DNA of 64,000 bases from Oryzias latipes (Eukaryota > Chordata > Actinopteri > Beloniformes > Adrianichthyidae): assembly GCF_002234675.1 (NCBI RefSeq), contig NC_019879.2, forward strand, positions 16,558,464 through 16,622,463, written 5' to 3'. The position numbers and the translations under genes were made by a program. Shown here piece by piece: positions 1 to 11,565 of the stretch; within the stretch, counting starts at the first letter, position 1, and each line of letters starts with the position of its first letter. Below the pieces are notes generated by a model that saw only the letters and a program-made list of their open reading frames with translations, did no database searches and was not told the DNA's origin.

Positions 1-3000
1 GAACACACCAGTCGTTTTAGAAAGAGGAAGGAAAGAGAAGACAGCTACATAAACAGTATCACTCAACTGGGCAGTGTAAGATTTTTGTATATACTCCTCA
101 TTTAATTGTGTTTCTTAAATCTGTCAATATATTAATGTCTTTCCAAATTTTTCTACAGTTTTGAAACCTGAACTAACATCACACACTTTATATTATGTTA
201 TTCAGATCACAGAGCACAGCTTTAGGCAGAATAATGCCGTAGAAATCTATGAGAAATACTTTGAGGATGAGGAAGATATGAATGAAAGTCATGAGCCACC
301 TCTTACCAAAACCATGACTGTGTTCAGGTATGACTGACAGCAGATCATCAGCACACCGATTGCTTGTAATGACTAATCACAGTCTGCTCTTTTGGTTCCT
401 GCAGTGATCCTACCCATTTGCAGCGTGCTGCGAGAGGTTTGTCTTGGAGTACTTCTGAACCTATGAAATTTGCTGCTGCTTTTGCTTCTAACAAGTTCCC
501 ACTGTTGTCCGAAATGTGCAAAGACTCCTATGTCTGGGACATTGGTGGGTCAAACCTCTGGCTTATTGAAACCAATTCACAATCCGTTTTGCTCAGTGGT
601 GGATGCTTTATCTTTCAGAAAAATCCAGTTCACCACTGATGGTGCTAAAACCATCGTCCTCACTTCTCTGTCTGGAGTACAACCCAAATGACCCCGCCTG
701 TCTTGTGGGAGGCTGCTACAATGGGAGAATTGGTGGGTTCAGGGATAGACTGATGAGGTTTGTAATGAAACCATTTCAGCTGCAAGTTTATTTGTTTTAG
801 TTTACTGGGATACTCGGGAAAGCTGTTGGCCTGTGGGTTCTTCTCCTGAGGATCACAGTCACAAAGATCCAGTCAGCAAAGTGAGCTGGCTTCAACTCAA
901 GGGCAAAAAAGAGGCAATCTCCACTTCCACTGATGGACAGGTCAATTCTTGACAAACCAATTTTGACTGACAACGTGTTATTCTGGAAAACTGTTGAAGG
1001 ACTTTCTTACTAAAGCAATAAACCTCAACTCTTTCAGGTTTTGTGGTGGGACATCCGGAAGATGAGTGAGCCCACAGAGCGTTTGATTCTGGACCTGGGT
1101 GGGGAGAGGACCTGCCCCGTAGGAGCAATTTCTCTCGGGCTAAACCACATCATGGTGAGGGTGTGACCTTTACAGTGCAGACACTGGTAAAGTGTTGCTT
1201 TTCTGCTGCTATTTTTTTTTTTTTTTTGCTATATCTCCAGCCTGAACGCAGTTTTGTTCATTCTGTTTCCTAAGAACACAAAGATCATGTTGGGGACACA
1301 GCATGGCTTGGTCATCTCGTGTGACAAGAACGGAAAGACTCCAGCAGAAAAGATTGTTAGTATTTACAAAACCAACAAAGGACCTGTGTATGCTGTGCAG
1401 AAGAACCCCTTCTTTCCCGGGAACTTCCTGACTGCAGGGGACAAGCATGCTTGCCTCTGGTCTGACATCATTACCAGGTCCCCAATCATGGCATTCAGGT
1501 AGGATTCTGACCCACAGCTTTAGCTGAGGACAATAACCTTGAGTTTCAAATAAATCCGTGTAAATTGATAGCTATTGTTGAGATGAGTGTGATGGATGCC
1601 ATTTGTGGAAAACTGAAAAAATTACCTGAAAAAGAGCGGCACACCAACAAAAGCAAAAGTCAAATATTTGTATCCACCAACACCATCATCTCCTCCACAG
1701 CATCTTATTCATTTGAAAATAAGATCCATCCTATTTTCTTGTCTAATTCACATGTAAATTGTCTTTTCTATTTCCCTTCTATCATCTGGTTATTTTTTGT
1801 TGACATCAGAGGCTAACGCTAATAGCTGTGTCTCTCCATCTTGCTTGCCATTACTTTTGTTTTGCGGTAAACAGAGCAGCAAGTAAAGAAGAACAGCCCA
1901 GAGCAAAAAGCTATGCTACACTTATTCAGATGTTTGCAAAAAAAGAAATAAATCAAGACAGAGACTTCTCTGTCCAATCACAGGACGTGTTCATATCACG
2001 CTTAATGTAAAGCATAGACATATGGATTAAAGCCTTCCTGCTAGCTCAAAGTCATCTAGATCTGATGAATTAATGCAAACGCTTGCCTTGCTGTTTTGTG
2101 AAATCAAAAGGCCATGTCATGGCCAGATTGCATAGAACCTAACATCACAAATAAGCTGGAATATGATTGGATAAAAACTATTATTATGTACAATACCTTC
2201 AGCTACTGAACCAACTGGATATCATATAGCACGAAGAATGCAGAAAAAGCAGAAAAAAATGTGTTTTAATGTAAATACTTTTTTGTTTAATGTTAAGTAA
2301 CTGTAACTAATGTTAAGAAAAACAAAGGATGAAATGTGCTTTACTTCATTTGATGTTGGATTTCAGGAATGGAATGCAAAACTTAACCGGTGCTTGCTGG
2401 AGTCCATTCAGACCCTCCGTCTTTTTTACTCTAAATATGGATGGCGTGCTGGACATCTGGGACATCTTGTTCAAACAGACTAGCTCCGCACTGAGTGTCA
2501 AGGTCTGATCCCAGCTGCAAAGTCAAAAAAGTCTGATGGGTCCAATGACTTTGAATCCCTACTGATACGCTGGCATGAATATTCATTTTAATAGTGCTGT
2601 GTTGCTGTCCTCAGGTGTGTAACAGTGTTCTGTGCAGCATTTCTGTTCCTGATAAGGGGCCTCTGATGACTTGTGGCTCTACTAACGGGGAAGTGATGCT
2701 GTTGAAGGTTTGGCCTGGACTGTTGACCCCACGAAACAATGAGATCAGTTTAGTCACTGCTGTAAGAACACATTCTGACTCAAAATATATGCATGATGTG
2801 ATAAAACTTAACTAAGATAAAAACAAAAACAAGTTTTATATTAGTTTTTTGAGCTAATATTTGACATAACCCTCTGCATACATAGTCAAAGGACCCCATT
2901 TAAGGAGAATTAAGTTCTGTGGTAATATAACCTGAAATGTGATGCCCATGCATGTGGACACCAGATCTTAAGAGGTTAAAATAAAACACGAACCTTTTTA

Positions 3001-3256
3001 ATTTTTTTTAATTTTACAGTGCAGTTCATCCTTTACTTGTAATTTTAGAGGTAAATTAGGATGATGTGGAGTTTAGCCTACAAACTCTGTGCACTGATTT
3101 AGACAATGTTGTCTTTGTCTGCAGCTGATTGAAAACGGAGAAAAACAGCAAGGTCCTTTGAGTCAAATAGAAAAACCTTCTGAGGAAGAGGATGAAGAGG
3201 AGGATCCCAACGAGCTCATCGCTCAAGCTGAAAGAGATTTTTATTCAATGGCATAG
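1..3256 (+). CDS. dnai2: Axonemal dynein intermediate chain 2 (DNAI2-like), 3' part
   Basis: Ten coding exons are readable: 1-75 (5' end outside the window), 206-327, 405-544, 619-732, 801-940, 1038-1154, 1275-1498, 2367-2502, 2615-2761 and 3125-3256. All use GT-AG sites and join in frame to give 448 codons plus TAG. The product is a WD-repeat intermediate chain of the outer dynein arm, which anchors dynein heavy chains on cilia and flagella. Family signatures are [13 protein letters not shown] in exon 1, LEYNPNDP and GGCYNGRI in exon 4, [14 protein letters not shown] in exon 6, [10 protein letters not shown] in exon 7, and [14 protein letters not shown] in exon 8. The tail is acidic ([20 protein letters not shown]). 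Compared with the human protein as I remember it, the basic segment after the last WD repeat is missing and the tail is short. The protein start lies left of the window. A teleost paralogue (a or b) cannot be assigned. Confidence 0.88.
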
Positions 3257-3505
3257 ATGGTGACGAAAGAAAAGGAAGGATCTGCTCCAGGTGAGATGGA
3301 AGGCTCTTATATCTTAGCAAACTGTTGTGACCTCTAAATAATGTGAGTTTATGATTTTGGCTTTTTTCCTCAGAAAAAAAATCAAAAATGGCAACAAAAA
3401 TATAAGGAAATTACCAGATGCTAGCAACAACTGGAAAATGGACTTTGGCATGTTTGCAGGTTATTTATTTACATTGCTTGCACACTGTAGCTACATAAAA
3501 ATAAA
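3257..3505 (+). other. Probable dnai2 3' UTR with an intron and an AATAAA signal
   Basis: After the TAG the same frame continues with lysine-rich codons to a GTGAG donor near 3292. A CCTCAG acceptor near 3373 leads to another short in-frame lysine-rich stretch ending in TAA near 3404. An AATAAA hexamer lies at 3500-3505. The simplest reading is a spliced 3' UTR. The alternative is an old coding tail cut off by the TAG. Confidence 0.45.
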
Positions 3506-4596
3506 TTAAACTAGTTTCTGTATTCTCTTCACTTCTGTCTGATACCTGTGTAGAAATTGGGGTTGGTGCTGTTGAGTTTTTTTGTTCAGACCTTGAGCCA
3601 TCAACAAAGAGGTTTTTTAGTTTTAGGGCAAGTAAAGTAAGTAGAAAGAAAGAATTCTAAAAACTGCAGTGTAGTTATTTAAAAAAATATATTGTTTGTG
3701 AGAAAATCAGTCGCAGAAGATTTTATAGGCTTATTTAACCCTAGAGCACTATTGGCGGGTGATTTTTACCCGAGCAAAACTGTTTACATGAATTTTAATA
3801 TGCCGCGTGTCAAGGAGTCTGTGCTTTCACCAGGGAAGTCTCACATGTCCCAGGAATGGGTGGACCAGAGACCAACTTTCTAGTATCATTTTATTATGTT
3901 TTAGGTTTTTTTTTGTTTTAAATTCCTAATTTTTCAGTAATTTTTTAGGGTGTTTATGGGAACTTCCTATGTTTTTCTTTTTCATTTTGTCACACATATA
4001 GTATCACAGTTGAAAATAAAAGAAAACCACTCTAATTGAAATTGAAAATATTTTATGGCAAGAACTTTTTGGTTTTTCTCAACATTAGTTACAGTTACTA
4101 TATTGGGTAAAAATTATTCGGCAAAAGTGATGGTGTAACTTCTTTCAGCGACGTTTAAGAGCTAAATTAAAATAAAATGCTTTTAGACTCTAGCTTATTT
4201 TGAATGATTCAGAAATATAGCAAGAAGATGGTAATTTGAACTTAAAATTAAAGTATTAAATGCAGATAATCATATGTTTCTCCTTTAAAATGCATTTTAT
4301 CTTTCTTTAACTTTTTATTTTAAATAATGTGATTTTACAGTAATAGAAGCAATTCCTTTGATCCCTTATTGAAACTATATCTTACATCATATTTGCATTT
4401 CAACATTTTAAAGTTTAATTTGTCGGTTACAGTAATCCCTTTTCAAAATCCAAAACACAGACTTTTCACTTGAAAGATCCTCATGAATCCTCCAAAAACC
4501 TAAAAATTAGTCTTAAAGAAAGAACTATATTTAGTTTTTCAGCAAATGTGAGAAAGATGGACCTGCCCTTTGTTTGTTCTGGCAAATTTATTTCTA
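3506..4596. other. AT-rich intergenic DNA, possible TTAA-type element end
   Basis: No gene is visible. At about 3735 a TTAA is followed by CCCTAGAGCACTATTGG, which resembles a piggyBac-type left end, and then by a short near-palindrome around 3759-3775 (a CGGGTGATTTTTACCCG core). No matching right end was found. The rest is AT-rich without readable structure. Confidence 0.3.
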
Positions 4597-5157
4597 GCAC
4601 ACAGTAGGGCTGCTTGATATTAGGAAACCTTGCGATTTGCGACATTAGTGATCAATATTGCTATGACGATATAACTTGTGATCCATGAACAAATAACAAA
4701 ACACCTAAAAAAAATCATTTCCATTTTACTGAAACAGTTTAATTTAAATAAGACTCAACACAACTTACATTACACTCCAAATGACCCTAGTCTACATAGG
4801 AGGCGAGCATCTAACATAAAAGGGCTCCATCATGTCAACAACATGAAGGGGTCTATCTGATTGATGAACAATGTCAAGGGCAACATTCGATTAGTCAAAT
4901 GCATGAGGGGAAAGGAAAGTTTATTTGATTCGTTAAATACTTTAAGCTGCCAACAGAGGTGATGAGGAGGTGATGGGCAGGTTTGGTGTGAAGGAAAGGA
5001 ATCTGGAGGGACAGATGGTGGTGCCATAAGATTGTTTTTGCACATTTAAGGTTACCATTTATTGCAATTTTCGCAAACTTTTGCAATATGCATATTGGAT
5101 CGCTTGATATCACGATAAAAATACATTTGCGGTTTATTGTGCAGGCCTAGCACACAG
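4597..5157. mobile_element. Non-autonomous hAT-type transposon with 8-bp target duplication
   Basis: An element of about 545 bp (4605-5149) starts TAGGGCTGCTTGATATTA and ends GTGCAGGCCTA. The ends are imperfect inverted repeats, and GCACACAG is repeated directly on both sides (4597-4604 and 5150-5157). An 8-bp duplication with TAGGGCTG-type ends is characteristic of hAT elements, which are common in fish. No transposase ORF is present, so this is a MITE-like copy. It lies downstream of both dnai2 and fkbp7. Confidence 0.82.
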
Positions 5158-5274
5158 TCATGTTGGACTATCGCAACTCAGCACATCATTTTAATACTTC
5201 AAATAATTACACTAAATGGATGTCTATGAATAAAAATAGCCACAATAGACCATTTCTTACAGAAAAATGCACAC

Positions 5275-5280
5275 TTTATT
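5275..5280 (-). terminator. Candidate fkbp7 polyadenylation signal
   Basis: TTTATT on the plus strand reads AATAAA on the minus strand, about 207 bp past the fkbp7 stop codon. Position and orientation fit a 3' processing signal. Nothing else supports it. Confidence 0.45.
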
Positions 5281-5486
5281 TTTAAATCTACTAAACCTTT
5301 TATTTATTTTTTTAATTACAGTTTTCCTCTTGTAGAGAGATTGTGGACTTCCACAGACTTTTATAGTAAAGGAGATGTTCAAACATTAGTTTGGAAAACA
5401 CAGAAAACCAATTTTCCCTAAGTGATGACTGAGATAGACTCAAAGTGGTTTGTAAAAACACATGGAAGGAACTCTGTGAAATGACA

Positions 5487-8400
5487 CTAAAGTTCATCAT
5501 GTTCATATATATTATACTCCTTGGAGCTGATCAGCCCATCTCTGTCTCTGTCACTCTTGCGAAATATATCAGCAATGATCTTCTCATAGAAGGGGTCGTC
5601 CCGCGGCTTCCCACCTTTTTCATACTCCAGCTTCAAATATTCTTTGACCTGAAACCAAAACAAAAACCATACCATTATACTTAATGATTAAGGAAATACA
5701 GACAGTTACTTCATTCATGTTAAAACCCAAACAGAAAATATTTTAACTAATAAAGGACCAACATTATTTATGTTTTACTGTTCATATCAATCCCCATCAT
5801 GCTGATCACAGACTTTTCTACTAATAGGCCTGCAAAATCTTGGTGTGACGGAGAGGCATGGAGACACCCTTTTAGGTTTACAGAGAGGAGATTTTTATCA
5901 CAGCCTCCTTGTGCAAACAATGGATGCGTGTGCGTCTGGGATCATTGAATGTACTTTCAATATGAAGCAATCCTTATCTTTTTCATGAATCAACTGCAAA
6001 GATTTAACAAAGTCATGATTTTTGGATTTAAAAGAAATATATATTATTGTAGACACAGCCTGATAATTTTCAACGTAAAGTTGTAGAAGGGAAATCCCCT
6101 TGTCTTTTTGTCCTCACATTACCAGTTGTCACTAATGTAGCTGGAGCAGATTACACAGCAAAGGTTATTCAATGAAGTTTAGGATATTAGCGGAAGTAAA
6201 TTTTTTTTTAGCAAATCTAAATTATTTTTTGAAAGTAGTAATAAAGGGTGCAAATTCAAATACTTTGAAACAAAAGACTAAAACCCCAAACTGTCAATAG
6301 CAAATATGTCAGTTATTTTATGAAAATCAATGTCATTGATGAAATACATGTTCAATTGAGTTTAAAACTTGCACACTTAAAATGCTCTGATCCATTAGTT
6401 TCAACCAGATCACTCACATTTAAGTCTGCAAAGCCAAAGAGTTATACAAATTATCTTCACAAGTTTAGAAACAAATACACTTTTTCTATTATAATTATTA
6501 TTATTTGTATTTGAGAAAACATTTCTTTACCCTTTTATTTGCCTCACGTTCTAAACCTTTTTTTCCTATTTGAATTACTTCAGATTGTGTAGTCGTTACC
6601 TCAGCTTTGGTGAGACTTCTGTCCTGATCAAGGTCAATTAGGGTGAAGGCCTCCATGCTGCGAGGCCCCCTGGACACAGACAGAACTTCAACTTCAAAGA
6701 CCACGGTGGCGTTTGGAGGCACCGGACCTTCCCAAAGATGGAGGACAGAAGAAATTACACAACTTCAAAAACAACAAATTCTTTGAATTATAAAATCCTG
6801 TTCCACTTTACAAGACAAGGCTTGTAAAGCTGTATAAACTGCCTTTAGATATGTAATTTCTTTAAAAAATATCGTCATCCACAAGAAAGAAAAGTTCGAA
6901 AGGAGCTTTCAGCTGTTAAACAATATGTTTGATTCTGGATCTCTGTTTTCCTCTAGCATTTTATGAATAACATTAAAGCATGTAGTGCATACACATATTA
7001 AAATTGCACTCATTTCCACAGACAAATTGTGAAAAAATGAGTTCAGGCAGCAACATAGACACCAGAAAAAATGTTTCTTCAGAAGGTTTGAGGAAAACCT
7101 TGTTAGTAATTTCAATGCATGCAAGGAAGAGATGTGATAAGAGACCTTTCAACCTCTGCGCATGCTTCCAGGTCATGCCATTGGAAGATGAGGAGCAAAC
7201 ACTGCAAGGAAAACAATGCCCTTTCAAGTTAAAGTGCTGTAAAAGAGAACAACAAGGCCGTGAAAGCAGTTGTCATTCAAAGGCTTTAGGAAAGTACAAG
7301 AATAAAACCTACAACTTAAAGTCCACCTCTGGTCCTTTTTTGATCCATTTTCAAACCTTTTAATTGTGATTCGCATGTCAAATACATGTACACATCTTTG
7401 TTACATGCCTCAAAGTTGCAGCATGAGGCGTGTCCAAAAGTGTGTTTATAACCCTAACCGCGTGTGGGAGGAGCTAGGTCAAAAGTTTTTCTTGACCTCA
7501 TTACGCCATCGTTCAGAGATCTGTTTTATTTATTTTGTAGAGTTCTACAAAGCGTCGATGAGCAGCCCATGTCTGGGTTCATGAGATCACATCAGATCAG
7601 CAGCGTCTGAACCGTCCTGGAACAGTGGCAGGAAAAAGCCACTGCTCTGTTGGTTCCAAGTGGGAGGGGCTTAATAGCAGCTGGGATCCCAGTATAGGAA
7701 TTTCAAACTTGTAAATGCTGATATCCCCTGCTCTTCTTACTTTTTTTCTTTAAATATACTTTTTTTTTCCCAAATTGCAATACACAACAATGCACTTTGT
7801 TCATATAGGCATCTTGAGTATATGTTTATATACAGGAATATCTTGAGTTAAAATATCTCATTAATGTTTATATATATGTTTTTGTTAAAGTACTTTATGT
7901 ATGTTTTCTCAAATGTATGCTTTGAAGCTTTTAAAAAACAATTTTAGGCTTATATCTTTTTCCTTTTTTTCTTTTTTCTTTTTACTGATCCTAGAAATGA
8001 TCTGAACCGGGACTCTCAAACCATCAGTTTTGTGATCCATTACACCCCTAATTATGCTGTTTTTAGCTAAAATCAAAAAAACCTGTGTCGTTTTCTAGAA
8101 CATAATTTCTGCAAAGCGGCAGGAGTTCATTCGAAATTTTTCTGAGTTGGACAGTTAGTGCAGAGTATCCTTTGCCTTTGTTTACACCCTCTCCCACTAG
8201 CTTACAAACTCTTACACTCCCAAAGTAACACTACTGGGGCAACAAAAATGGTGAGCAATATTGCATCTATCCAGCTGTACAGTTTTGAGCCAGAAGCCAG
8301 TTTAGAGGAGGAAAACCGACATAAACGGATCTATTTGTCTGCAAGTGGATATGGCGGAATAGAGTGGAGCAGGGAGCTTGTGCCCTGCAGATTGTAGTCC

Positions 8401-9203
8401 GTACGAAACAACTACAAACCTTTCCAAAACATGCATTTTTTGCCTGCTCCTTATTCACAATGATTTGAATATAAGATACTCAGAAATGCAATTATATGTT
8501 TAATTTTCTTATTTTTCTCGGAGGGGGTCTTTAATGAATTTTGGAAGAAAAATGCAATCTATAAATTGATATATGGCTTTACCTTTCCCATTTTTACCAA
8601 AAGCCAGGTCTGATGGGACAGTTATTTTTCTCTTCTCTCCGGCACACATGTCCATCATTCCTATGTCCAGGCCCTTGATGACTTGACCCACACCAAGCAC
8701 AAACCACTGGGGATGGCCAGCTTTGTCAGTCCGACTAAAAGAGATTTTTATTTTTAAATGTAACAAGTGGCAGAACAAATTAAAAAAAATATGAGGACTC
8801 CTGATATTAAAAAATGTTAGAAATATAGTGACACTTATGCCAGATGCAATAACCAAACCTTTCATGCCCATTAAATCATTAACTCACTCATAACACGTTA
8901 TTTACAAATGCATTATTATTGTTGTGTTTTTATATCAGCTGAAAGGAAGCAAACAAACACGAAAGGTGTGATTTTTTTTTTATAGTACCTGCAGTAAAAC
9001 TGGGAGCCATCCAACAGGTACCCGTCGTAATGAGCGTTGATCAGATCTCCTTTCTTGCTTTTCTGGGTGCACTGCTCGGGTTTAGACACAACTTCGGTCT
9101 TGACCTCCTTGAGAAGCTCATCTGCTGTGGCCAAAACGGCCCACAAATCGAGCTTCGACAAAGCGAAAACATACAATATGCAGCTAACAAGCGTCCACAT
9201 CAT
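5487..9203 (-). CDS. fkbp7: FK506-binding protein 7, ER prolyl isomerase with EF-hands
   Basis: Four exons on the minus strand, 9203-8989, 8734-8583, 6727-6600 and 5648-5487, join in frame to 218 codons plus TAG, close to the 222 residues of human FKBP7. The start chosen is the first of two adjacent ATGs, followed by a hydrophobic signal peptide (WTLVSCILYVFAL). One FKBP peptidyl-prolyl isomerase domain follows, with GDLINAHYDGYL, WFVLGVGQVIKGLDIGM and GEKRKITVP. Two EF-hand loops come next (DLDQDRSLTKAE and SDRDRDGLISSKEY), and the protein ends in HDEL, the ER retrieval signal. It should fold proline-containing clients in the ER lumen. The FYCSRTDKAGHPQWF segment separates it from FKBP14. 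An NAT glycosylation sequon lies in the FKBP domain. The gene is convergent with dnai2. Confidence 0.95.
5649..8582. other. fkbp7 introns 2 and 3, no gene seen
   Basis: Between the last three fkbp7 exons the DNA is AT-rich with poly-T runs. A 119-codon plus-strand ORF at 7004-7363 lacks recognisable domains or splice context and is probably chance. A moderately GC-rich patch at 7420-7710 includes the small hairpin CAGTGGC/GCCACTG. Around 7995-8050 there is a sequence like a transposon end (ATTACACCCCTAATTA), but no partner end was found. Confidence 0.4.
8158..8460 (+). repeat. Possible transposon fragment in fkbp7 intron 1
   Basis: A short open stretch starting near 8248 (VSNIASIQLYSFEPEA, then an EEE-rich piece) resembles the N-terminal leader of multi-copy teleost proteins with a P2X7-type domain, encoded by transposons. 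It ends at a TAG near 8397 and has no cysteine-rich continuation. The assignment rests on memory of the motif only. Confidence 0.3.
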
Positions 9204-9595
9204 GAAGCTGTGTGTAGTCGTGGCAACTCTAGAAAGTGACGTTTTTCTTCTTTTTTTTTTGGCTGCAGGGACGTCGCCCTGAATATTTACCCCCGTGTTT
9301 TGACTACCAGGTTTTAAGATCTCGGCTACGCATCTCCACAATCTTTGTTTTACCGTTATTTTTAAAGTAAAAGTTGTGTACATTAAATTGTTTCCTCCCC
9401 TCCCTTCCTATTTTCATTAGAATGGCAGAGAACGTCACATTTTATTTCCTTTTTGCCTGAGAGACCTGACTTGGGGTTTAGTTCCAACTCGGGGTTATTC
9501 TCATGTTCGAAACGAAAGCTTCATCAGATGCATGCGTGCCTGCCTGGCACGTTTTAGTCTACTTTTTCCAACCATTTGACTCCACAAGGAAGATT
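9204..9595 (-). promoter_or_regulatory. Upstream region of fkbp7
   Basis: About 390 bp before the fkbp7 start codon, less AT-rich near the gene and holding a poly-A run at 9250-9260 (minus sense). The minus frame is open upstream of the chosen ATG, but that extension has no signal-peptide character, so the hydrophobic start at 9203 is preferred. No specific promoter motif was identified. Confidence 0.35.
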
Positions 9596-9716
9596 TATTA
9601 TTATATTATATTATATTATATTATATTATATTATATTATATTATATTATATTATATTATATTATATTATATTATATTATATTATATTATATTATATTATA
9701 TTATATTATATTATAT
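9596..9716. repeat. Pentanucleotide microsatellite (TTATA)n
   Basis: About 24 nearly perfect copies of TATTA/TTATA run without interruption upstream of fkbp7. The array is the reverse complement of the one at 11478-11565. Confidence 0.97.
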
Positions 9717-10148
9717 TTTTTAGAGGGGACAAAAACAAAGTAATATTATCTAACATAGGACAGAACAAACGATCTGGCTATATGGAAAAAGTGTGGCCTG
9801 TGCCACAATTTTAGTATACAGTGTGATCAATATGCTTTATTTTATTTTATTTTTTCTCAAACTTTAATTCATCGTCTTTTATTTCAATAAATTTTATACC
9901 TTTTCTTTTTTTGCAGAAAAGAAACGAGTTTAGCTGTAAGGTCTAAATTGGAATATTTTGTATTGTAGTTCTACATTATAAGATAAAGGAACTGGATTTA
10001 TGGTAAATTGAGTTAAGAGACACAAGACTCAGTGTTACCAATTATCACCTCTGCCGTCTGGGATGAGATGCCTGTCAAACACCTTTGGCAGAGCTGTGAC
10101 CTCTTGTTCTCCTTGGGTTTATATATTACAATGCACGTGCGAACAACT

Positions 10149-11062
10149 ACTGGTGTCAAGCCAGCCCTCTCTCATCGAACGGCTGTCAAGTGACCTCTCT
10201 CTCAAAAACAGTGTGCCCCCTTTTTTTTTTTACATATTTGTACATACTATTTACACACACGACCCCCCCCCCCATATATTTTATATACATATATATATAC
10301 TCTGACAATATATATAAAAAAAAATATATATATATATAAAGGCAGGGTACAGCCTGGACAGTTTACCAGTCTGTCGCAGGGCCACAATCACACACCCATT
10401 CACACTCACACCTGGGGACAATTTAGAGTCGCCAATTGACCTATGGAGCATGTTTTTGGACAGTGGGAGGAAGCCAAAGATCCCGGAGAGAACCCACGCT
10501 TGCACAAATGTTGACATTTGTGTAAAAGAAAAACTCCTAGTTTCCACAAAGTAATTTCACATCTCATTTATTGTATCAAACCTGGTGATTCAATGTTTAT
10601 TCAGTCTGATAAGCATATAGCAATAACGCCCTAATGCCAGATTTCAATTGGGTTTTATTTTGAAATCCCACATCATATCTGTCTGAAAGTTTTTTGTGAC
10701 ATCACCAGGTGGGACAGTTTCAGTGAGAAGTGAAATGACTCTGTGGTAACTAGAAGTTTTTTTGTTGTTGTTTTTTACACATATGTGTAAATAGTAATAT
10801 ATAGTAAATAATTTGTCATACACACATGATTTTAAGTGGTTCTTATTTTGAAATTCCCCATTAGACATATAAATATATATAATCATATATAGGGGGGGGT
10901 ATATACATATACATTTAATGACAGTGCTTACACTCTGCTTTTACTTTAGAAATAAGTCCTTCTTGCTGTTACCGCAACGTAATTAAGAAAGCGGCACACT
11001 GTTTTTGAGAGAGGGCTGGCTTTGACAGGCGTTCGACAAGAGAGAGCTGGCTTGACACCAGT
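10149..11062. mobile_element. Long inverted-repeat (foldback-like) element
   Basis: The left arm at 10149-10217 (ACTGGTGTCAAGCCAGC to CAAAAACAGTGTGCC) is matched in inverse at 10993-11062. Further in, poly-C plus TATATA tracts at 10262-10320 are mirrored by TATATA plus poly-G at 10870-10912. A second inverted pair lies at about 10515-10610 and 10690-10790 (shared core CCTAG to CATTTCAC to CCTGGTGAT). The arms sit in the same nested order on both sides, as in a single foldback unit interrupted by the repeat at 10340-10510. No transposase is visible. Confidence 0.7.
10340..10510. repeat. Teleost interspersed repeat fragment inside the foldback element
   Basis: The segment holds the landmarks GTTTACCAGTCTGTCGCAGG, CACCCATTCACACTCACACC and CATGTTTTTGGACAGTGGGAGG. 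The last of these recurs in closely similar form in the copy at 40955-41285. This is a widespread fish repeat. I do not assign it to a class. Confidence 0.65.
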
Positions 11063-11477
11063 GAACAAACTGAGTCAGACGAGCTACATATATACATGTT
11101 TTATGTTTGTTTTTTTGTATGCATGTATTACTATGCTTCTTGTTTTTTGTATCTTAAAATAAGCAAATAATGTAATATAAGATTCAAGATTAAAAGATTT
11201 TTCAAAGTCTTTGTCTTTCTACAACAAAATTTCCAATGGCACTAAGACGGAAAAAAAAAAAACAGTAGACATAAAAAGAATAAAAACCAATACAAGAATC
11301 GAAAAGTACGTTAAGATGTTTAAGTAAAATGTCATAATAAATAAGCAGTGTTATTGCACATTCAGTGGTATGTTATACTGAGAAAAGTCCGAGATGAATG
11401 AATGAGTCGGAATGAAATTGAGTCAGTCAGAGATAGAAAGCGAGGGGGGGGGTGCTGCAGACTACTACAGCTCTAGG
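11063..11477. other. Spacer between foldback element and gls-side microsatellite
   Basis: AT-rich DNA without a readable ORF. It includes poly-A and poly-G runs and short GAATGAATGAGT-like repeats around 11393-11410. No gene is seen. Confidence 0.4.
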
Positions 11478-11565
11478 ATAATATAATATAATATAATATA
11501 ATATAATATAATATAATATAATATAATATAATATAATATAATATAATATAATATAATATAATATA
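11478..11565. repeat. Pentanucleotide microsatellite (ATAAT)n
   Basis: About 17 copies of ATAAT/TATAA lie roughly 290 bp upstream of the gls start codon. The unit is the reverse complement of the array at 9596-9716. Confidence 0.97.

Noticed and set aside
7004-7363. 119-codon ORF in an fkbp7 intron
   Set aside because: No domain, no splice context and a composition like the surrounding intron.
9503-9814. ORF encoding a tyrosine/isoleucine repeat
   Set aside because: It is a translation of the TTATA microsatellite, not a protein.
10340-10510. CRISPR-like or regularly spaced repeats
   Set aside because: The only regular repeats in the window are microsatellites, tandem duplications and transposon ends. 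The organism is a vertebrate.
9596-11565. One transposon bounded by the two microsatellite arrays
   Set aside because: The sequences between each array and the inner inverted arms do not match each other by eye, so a single unit is not supported.
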